Below, in pieces: positions 5,490 to 5,494 of a DNA stretch of 5,494 nt; the stretch's first letter is position 1; each line of letters starts with the position of its first letter. The notes below the pieces were generated by a model. The model was not told the origin of the DNA and did no database searches. It worked only from the letters and a program-made list of their open reading frames with translations. Both the position numbers and the translations under genes were made by a program. Source of the stretch: Acidobacteriaceae bacterium (GTDB taxonomy: Bacteria > Acidobacteriota > Terriglobia > Terriglobales > Acidobacteriaceae); contig PLBX01000127.1 of NCBI GenBank assembly GCA_003135495.1, positions 1 through 5,494 of the forward strand, in the 5' to 3' direction.

Positions 5490-5494
5490 CTACA

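Noticed and set aside
5330..5494. Minus-strand frame open from the right edge, ending ...LLDNYWLGLLDEWLAGKRVFAS
   Set aside because: It could be the tail of a gene beyond the window, but it passes through the palindrome and the repeats, has no ATG in view, and the protein-like look comes from the DNA duplication.
1..5494. A defence system, prophage, transposon or biosynthetic cluster
   Set aside because: No nuclease, integrase, transposase, toxin-antitoxin, retron or synthase signature appears in any frame; the genes are ordinary chromosomal ones plus uncharacterised envelope proteins.

Overview
The window looks like a piece of chromosome from a soil-type Acidobacteriota (probably Terriglobia/Koribacter-like). 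This rests on recalled resemblance, not on a search: the BNR-like protein at the left edge, the carboxypeptidase-regulatory-domain protein with its glycine-rich C-terminal half, and the secreted protein at the right all resemble families I associate with that phylum. Base composition is moderately GC-rich throughout, with no obvious island of foreign composition. There are no tRNA, rRNA, CRISPR, transposase or phage genes.

Layout from left to right. (1) The 3' end of a BNR/YCF48-like beta-propeller gene (+) enters from outside the window and runs 107 bp into the convergent gene tsaD. (2) tsaD (-) encodes the tRNA t6A37 threonylcarbamoyl transferase subunit. (3) A 69-bp divergent gap follows. 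(4) cca (+) encodes a class II tRNA nucleotidyltransferase with a C-terminal HD domain. (5) A perfect 19-bp dyad overlaps the cca stop codon, in a 92-bp gap. (6) Next is an exported protein (+) with a CarboxypepD_reg-like beta-sandwich fused to a glycine-rich domain of unknown function. (7) An 85-bp convergent gap holds two small hairpins. (8) A secreted protein of unknown function (-) has a C-terminal stretch reminiscent of START/SRPBCC proteins. (9) Its 241-bp upstream region carries a candidate promoter, a tandem 24/25-bp duplication, and a perfect palindrome at the window edge that looks like a dispersed REP-type element.

Functionally, the only clear partnership is tsaD and cca. They are transcribed divergently from one short spacer and both act in tRNA maturation, one on the anticodon loop and one on the 3' end. 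The two envelope or periplasmic genes to the right converge on each other and need not be related in function. I see no convincing new multi-gene system. The items most worth a second look are the antisense tail overlap at the left, the insertions in TsaD and Cca, the conserved-looking exported fusion protein, and the repeat and palindrome cluster at the right end.
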